From NCBI GenBank assembly GCA_016927755.1, contig JAFGLZ010000261.1, positions 1-36,005 of the forward strand: a DNA stretch of 36,005 nt. Reading direction: 5' to 3'. Origin of the DNA: Phycisphaerae bacterium. Lineage in GTDB: Bacteria; Planctomycetota; Phycisphaerae; UBA1845; JAFGLZ01. This document shows positions 31,894 through 36,005 of this stretch, in pieces. How positions within the stretch are numbered: the stretch's first letter is position 1; the number at the start of each line of letters is the position of its first letter. The position numbers were made by a program, and so were the translations under genes. The notes below the pieces were generated by a model. It saw only the letters and a list, made by a program, of their open reading frames with translations, was not told the origin of the DNA and did not search any database.

Positions 31894-34215
31894 CTAGACG
31901 GTCAAGGTCGAGGGTGCGGATTCCGCGGATTCCTCGATGCTCGCTTTCGCCGTCGGTAGCTCCAGTACGACTGTGGTGCCTTGGCCTGGCTTGCTCTCGA
32001 GCCGGAGTCGTCCGGTGTTCGCTTCGACCCATCGAAACGCTCGAGCCAGGCCCAACCCCCTGTTGCGTCCTGCCGGACGATGCGAGAAGAACGGATCGCA
32101 GGCCTTTCCCAGCACCTCGGCGTCCATGCCTCGCCCGTTGTCCTCGACCGTCAGGACAACCCTATCATCGGACGGTTCGGTCAGGCAGTTTATGCCCAAC
32201 CGCCCGTCTTTCGGGTTCATCGCTTCAATCGCGTTGCTGATCACTTCATCCAGAACTTGCTCGAGCTGAGCCGGATCGAACCACACCGCCGGCAGCGCGT
32301 CCGATAGTCGCAGTACGAACTGCCCCTCCGTCAGCCATGACTTCGCCAGCCACGACGCCCGAACCTTGTGCAAGATCTCGGCAAGCGATATCGATTGGCT
32401 TCGAGGCGGTTGAGGCCTCGCGAACTCCATCAGTTCCGTCACGATCGCGCTGCACTGATGCGCGTGCTCGTTGATCAGATCCAGCGCCTGACGAAGCTTC
32501 GGATCGTTCGTTTGGTCTCGCAGGAGCTGCGCGCGACCGGTAATCACCGCCAGCGGATTGTTCAGCTCGTGCGCCGCGCCCGCCGCCATCTCCGCGATCA
32601 CTGATAGGCTTCGCGTCCGGAGCAACTGATTCTGCATCTGATGAATCCGCCGTCCCGTCTCGGCCAGGTCCTCGCTGAGCCGATCCGCCGCCTGTCGGAT
32701 CTGCGTGTTGGCGATCACCAGCCCGATCGACGTGGACAGCGACTCCAGTTCCTCCGCGTCGTTGCGGCGGGCCGCGACCGACTTGGCCGGCGCTGTGAAC
32801 ACCGCGCCGCCCAGCCAATCCTGATCGCGAACGATCGGCATGAGCCAATAAGGCCCGCTGCCCAGTTGGCTCGCGTATCGATCCACCAGCGCCTGTGCCT
32901 GGGGCGCCGCCGGTACGATCCACGCGCCCCCCCTGGCCGATTCCACCGTGACGTCGTCCAACTCCCCCGTCAGAAGGCAGTCGCCCTCGGGCGAGAAGAT
33001 CTCCGTGATCTTCTGGTCCCGATCCGGGTCGACCAAGGCCACGTCGAGATAGCCGTCCTCGACCTGCCGCGCGAACGTCAGGACCGCCCCGAGGTCGAGG
33101 GCCTGTCGAACGCTCTCGGCCGCCGCGACGCAGATCTGCTGCAGCGAATCGCGCGGCGAGACCGCTTGCGTCAGGTGCGAAAGGGCCTTGAAGTACTGGT
33201 TGCGAACCTGCAGGCCGAGATTAGTCGCGTTCAGCGAGACGTTCAGACGCGCGAGCTCGTGATTCGCCTCGGCAAGCGCCTGGGCGTACAGCTCGTTGCT
33301 CGTCAGGTTTTCCAGACCGATGATCGAGGCCCGCTGCTCGATCTGCTCCGGCAACTCCGTCAGGATCCGGTCGAGACGCTGCTTGTTGATGCCCAGCCGC
33401 TCGGCCAGCTCCGTCGGGTTGTCCTCGCCCGGCCAGTTTCCGGAGTATCCTATTCTCTGATGCCGGGCGATGACGTCCGCTAGGTGAACGATCTTGACGT
33501 GCTCGCCGTGACTGATCGACAAGGGCAGCGCGTCCGGGCTGTGATGGTGAAGCCACATGCACTGCACGATCGGGTCGGGCAGATGCCACCGCTCGCCTAG
33601 CCGGCGACCCGCTACCGTGTGATCGATGTCCAGGATCTGCCGCTCCACGTCGGCGATGCACGCGTGATTGCTGTTGGCCAGACGAACGACGCGGTCGAAG
33701 CTCTTCGGCAGGCACGAGTCTAGCGCCACCTTGCCGAGATCATGAAGCAGTCCGCAGACGAAGACCTCCTCGGGATCCACCTTCACGCGCCCCGCGAGAG
33801 TCTGTGCGACGAGCCTGGCCGCGCACGCCACCGCCAGGGAGTGCTTCCAGAACTCCGCCCGATCGAACGCCGTCTGCCAATCCTGCTTCGTCGGTCCGAA
33901 CGCCTCGAAGACCTTGATCGAGAGCACCGCGTTGCGGATGGCGTTGAAGCCCATCAGAACGACGGCCTTGTCGATCGTCGAGACGTTACCGCCCGCGCCC
34001 GTGTTGGCTCGACGCGCTAGCGACAGTACGGTTGCCGTCAGGGATTGGTCCGCCTGGATCAGTTGGACGACTTGCTTGGCGTTTGCTTGGCTGTCCGAGG
34101 TGGCCTGGAGGAGCCGCGCCGCCACCGCCGGAAGCGTCGGTAGGCTGTCGAGCTGAGAGATGATCACCTCGACGCGCTTGGCCTTGTCCTTGTTGGCTGT
34201 GGGCAGTTGTGTCAC
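31894..34215 (-). CDS. HDOD-GAF-histidine kinase hybrid
   Basis: A 773-residue protein without membrane segments. An HDOD domain (about 15-225) starts with ISQLDSLPTLPAVAARLLQ and contains CGLLHDLGKVAL. A GAF-like sensor region (about 335-525) follows. The kinase part has His549 in GAAHELNNPLAVI, N-box SNAIEAM, G1 DNGRGM, F-box DPFFSHR and G2 RGLGLA. The start is uncertain: GTG at 34215 with AGGGGG upstream is preferred over a TTG at 34266. Fusing HDOD to a histidine kinase is uncommon; HDOD may sense nucleotide or phosphorylation signals. Flanking receiver-domain genes are probable targets. Confidence 0.88.
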   Translation of the reverse strand: MTQLPTANKDKAKRVEVIISQLDSLPTLPAVAARLLQATSDSQANAKQVVQLIQADQSLTATVLSLARRANTGAGGNVSTIDKAVVLMGFNAIRNAVLSIKVFEAFGPTKQDWQTAFDRAEFWKHSLAVACAARLVAQTLAGRVKVDPEEVFVCGLLHDLGKVALDSCLPKSFDRVVRLANSNHACIADVERQILDIDHTVAGRRLGERWHLPDPIVQCMWLHHHSPDALPLSISHGEHVKIVHLADVIARHQRIGYSGNWPGEDNPTELAERLGINKQRLDRILTELPEQIEQRASIIGLENLTSNELYAQALAEANHELARLNVSLNATNLGLQVRNQYFKALSHLTQAVSPRDSLQQICVAAAESVRQALDLGAVLTFARQVEDGYLDVALVDPDRDQKITEIFSPEGDCLLTGELDDVTVESARGGAWIVPAAPQAQALVDRYASQLGSGPYWLMPIVRDQDWLGGAVFTAPAKSVAARRNDAEELESLSTSIGLVIANTQIRQAADRLSEDLAETGRRIHQMQNQLLRTRSLSVIAEMAAGAAHELNNPLAVITGRAQLLRDQTNDPKLRQALDLINEHAHQCSAIVTELMEFARPQPPRSQSISLAEILHKVRASWLAKSWLTEGQFVLRLSDALPAVWFDPAQLEQVLDEVISNAIEAMNPKDGRLGINCLTEPSDDRVVLTVEDNGRGMDAEVLGKACDPFFSHRPAGRNRGLGLARAFRWVEANTGRLRLESKPGQGTTVVLELPTAKASIEESAESAPSTLTV

Positions 34216-34285
34216 CGCGAGCCGTCCCCCTCGAACGCGTCGCCTCGCATGCCTTCCGGCGCGCAAAAATCGGGGCCGCAGCGCC

Positions 34286-34918
34286 CTAGGCGTTCACCAA
34301 CTCGGCGATCTTGCTGATCAGTTGGTCGATCTCGAAGGGCTTCTTGATGAAGTCCTGCGCTCCGTCGGACAGCAGCGACTCGATCTCGTCCCGATTCACC
34401 ACGCCAGAGACGATGATGATCTTGACGTGCTCGAGATTCGGGTTCAGCCGCACCGTCTTGCACACCACGTTGCCGTTGATGTCCGGCAGCATGTAGTCCA
34501 ACACGATCACGTCGGGACGGAACTCGCCCGCCACCACCCCCGCGTCGAACCCCGTCGAGGCCGTGCGAACCTCGAACCGCCCGTCGCGCTCCAGAAGCTC
34601 GACCAACATGTCCACGATCGCCGGTTCGTCGTCCACCACCAGCACCCGCTTCTTGCCGGAGTCGAGCTGATCCAGAGGAATGCCGTTTTCCTTCATGAAC
34701 TGGATCAGTCCCTCGCGCGTGATGCGCCGGAATCGACTCCCAGGGACCCGGAACCCATTGAGGCGGCCCGAGTCGAAGCACCGGATCACTGTCTGCTGGC
34801 TCACCTTGCAGATCTGCGCGACCTCTCCCGTGGAGAACACGCTCTTGCTCGTGAGCGCCGCGTCGACCTTGCGCTGGCCACCTGACGACTTGGATGATTG
34901 ATTCTCTTGGACCGCCAT
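34286..34918 (-). CDS. Response regulator with N-terminal excisionase-type HTH and C-terminal receiver
   Basis: A 210-residue protein with domains in reverse of the usual order. Residues 27-80 form a MerR/excisionase-type winged HTH (FSTGEVAQICKVSQQTVIRC, then GFRVPGSRFRRITREGLIQFM). The receiver (91-208) has Asp96/Asp97, phospho-acceptor Asp141 in VLDYMLPD, Ser171 and Lys193 in FIKKPFE. This architecture is seen in planctomycetes. The ATG at 34918 is chosen because it opens the charged N-terminus; its ribosome binding site (GGTG) is weak. It lies upstream of the HDOD-kinase on the same strand, with a gap of about 70 bases, likely one operon. Confidence 0.9.
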   Translation of the reverse strand: MAVQENQSSKSSGGQRKVDAALTSKSVFSTGEVAQICKVSQQTVIRCFDSGRLNGFRVPGSRFRRITREGLIQFMKENGIPLDQLDSGKKRVLVVDDEPAIVDMLVELLERDGRFEVRTASTGFDAGVVAGEFRPDVIVLDYMLPDINGNVVCKTVRLNPNLEHVKIIIVSGVVNRDEIESLLSDGAQDFIKKPFEIDQLISKIAELVNA

Positions 34919-34955
34919 TTCACCAGACCATCTTGCCCAACTTACCCAGGTTTCC

Positions 34956-34985
34956 ATTAGTACCATCGGTCAGCCGACACGTCAA
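34956..34985 (-). promoter_or_regulatory. Candidate promoter of the signalling operon
   Basis: On the minus strand TTGACG (34985-34980) is followed after about 17 bases by TACTAAT (34962-34956). The -10 match is only fair. Leader length to the ATG at 34918 would be about 30 bases. An overlapping TTGACT one turn upstream is an alternative -35. Confidence 0.4.
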
Positions 34986-35129
34986 GTCAACTTTCCTATG
35001 GTCTTCGATCAGACGAATTTGCGGAGGCGTCGACGTGAAGGCAGCGACGGCGTCTTTATCGGCCTGGGCGGGTCACGTGTCGCATTATCGGTCGGCCTGT
35101 TTCGCTCCCTTGCCCGATCCCCCAAACCG

Positions 35130-36005
35130 CTACCCTCGGTCGAGCCGACGGCGGCGATCCAGGTAGACCAGCAAGATGGTGATATCGGCGGGATTGATGC
35201 CGCTGATCCGGCTTGCCTGGCCTATCGATCTCGGGCCGATCGCGGCAAGCCGCTCGCGGGCCTCACGGCGGAGCTCGGGAATCGCGGCAAAATCGAAGCC
35301 CGACGGGATCGGACGCGATTCCATCTGACGGAAACGCTCGACCTGCCGCTGTTGCCGATCGATGTACCCGCCGTACTTGACCTCGATCTCGACGGCCTCG
35401 AGCGCCTGCTCGAGCAGCGGATCCGTGCCGGGTCGGAGTGCGGCTCGATCGATCACGTCGTCGATTCGGACCTCGGGGCGGCGGAGCCAGTCCACGATCG
35501 GCCTGCCGTCGCGATGGCCGACCGCCAGCACCTGTCGGATCTCATCCATCAGCTCCTGCTTGTGTCGGAACCGTTTCCATCGGGCGTCGTCTACGAGGCC
35601 GATTCGACGTCCGACGGGGGTAAGGCGGGCGTCCGCGTTGTCGCTTCGCAGGAGCAGGCGATACTCGGCCCGGGAGGTAAACATCCGGTACGGTTCCACG
35701 GGCGGACGCGTGATCAGGTCGTCGATCATCACGCCGACGTAAGACTCGTCACGGCCGAGGACGAGAGCTTCCTGACCGGCAACCCCGCGGGCCGCGTTGA
35801 TGCCCGCAAGCTGCCCCAGTCCGCCGGCCTCTTCGTAGCCGCTGGTCCCGTTGATCTGGCCCGCCATGAACAGCCCGCGGACCCGCTTGGTCTCCAGCGT
35901 CGCGTCGATCTGGTCCGGCGGGACGAAGTCGTACTCGATGGCGTAGGCGTACTGAAGGATCCTGGCCCGCTCCAGTCCCGCGATCGAGTGTACCATGGCC
36001 TCCTG
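35130..36005 (-). CDS. mnmG: tRNA uridine-5-carboxymethylaminomethyl modification enzyme MnmG, C-terminal part
   Basis: The gene runs off the right edge; the window holds the last 291 codons. MnmG (GidA) with MnmE adds the carboxymethylaminomethyl group to the wobble uridine of certain tRNAs, using FAD and folate. Recognised stretches are QEAMVHSIAGLE at the edge, AYAIEYDFVPP, GLFMAGQINGTSGYEEA, YVGVMIDDLITR and MFTSRAEYRLLLRSDNAD. The C-terminal helical domain with YGGYIDRQQRQVERFR and INPADITILLVYL binds MnmE and tRNA. The apparent ATG at 35996 is internal, since reading continues upstream without a stop. No rsmG or parA/parB follows it here. Confidence 0.96.
   Translation of the reverse strand, partial: QEAMVHSIAGLERARILQYAYAIEYDFVPPDQIDATLETKRVRGLFMAGQINGTSGYEEAGGLGQLAGINAARGVAGQEALVLGRDESYVGVMIDDLITRPPVEPYRMFTSRAEYRLLLRSDNADARLTPVGRRIGLVDDARWKRFRHKQELMDEIRQVLAVGHRDGRPIVDWLRRPEVRIDDVIDRAALRPGTDPLLEQALEAVEIEVKYGGYIDRQQRQVERFRQMESRPIPSGFDFAAIPELRREARERLAAIGPRSIGQASRISGINPADITILLVYLDRRRRLDRG

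Overview
The window is a 36 kb piece of a GC-rich bacterial chromosome, most likely a planctomycete of the Phycisphaerae type. This is inferred from gene style, not from a marker gene. Pointers are an FHA-GAF-PP2C phosphatase, an excisionase-type HTH fused to a receiver domain, a PhoPQ-type secreted protein with a C-terminal membrane tail, several secreted glycan-degrading enzymes, and many structured intergenic repeats. No rRNA, tRNA, phage, transposase or CRISPR array was seen.

Layout. (1) 1-3291, minus strand: a tight four-gene operon (DUF89 phosphatase, hotdog thioesterase, metallo-beta-lactamase-fold protein, Thi4-type thiazole synthase) and the first 31 codons of a secreted protein running off the left edge. 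(2) 3610-5229, plus: a small conserved-looking protein and a CPA1 Na+/H+ antiporter. (3) 5272-12287: a Dabb-domain lipoprotein, a PhoPQ-related secreted protein, two GT-C glycosyltransferases and a CPBP membrane protease. (4) 12529-15458, minus: a small lipoprotein, the FHA-GAF-PP2C phosphatase and a divergent alanine-racemase-family protein. (5) 15901-20267, plus: an HExxH zincin, xylose isomerase, exonuclease III, and a DUF2089 regulator overlapping a membrane protein. (6) 20463-31088: an 890-residue secreted protein, an SDR oxidoreductase, a sialidase-like BNR protein, a URO-D-like protein and a GH106 rhamnosidase-like enzyme, separated by long repeat-filled gaps. (7) 31136-34918, minus: a signalling block of receiver protein, HDOD-GAF-histidine kinase and HTH-receiver regulator. 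(8) The C-terminal part of mnmG at the right edge.

What stands out most is intergenic. A family of about 175-bp elements has imperfect terminal inverted repeats, an inner palindrome and a central GAATTC. Four near-full copies and five core or partial copies lie here, all between genes, and one copy carries paired substitutions that keep its hairpin. A second structured repeat of 95 bp flanks the sialidase gene on both sides. A third hairpin family shows two compensatory base-pair changes between its copies. A 1.18 kb gene-free region at 25817-26995 combines a duplicated core element, 10-bp repeat arrays, 7-bp repeats and 21-bp repeats.

Functionally, the secreted glycosidases, the sialidase-like protein and xylose isomerase suggest a polysaccharide-degrading lifestyle. 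His in place of the sulfur-donor Cys in Thi4 suggests sulfide-dependent thiazole synthesis, which would fit an anaerobic or sulfidic habitat. Start sites were chosen from Shine-Dalgarno sequences and domain limits, so several differ from the longest possible reading frame.
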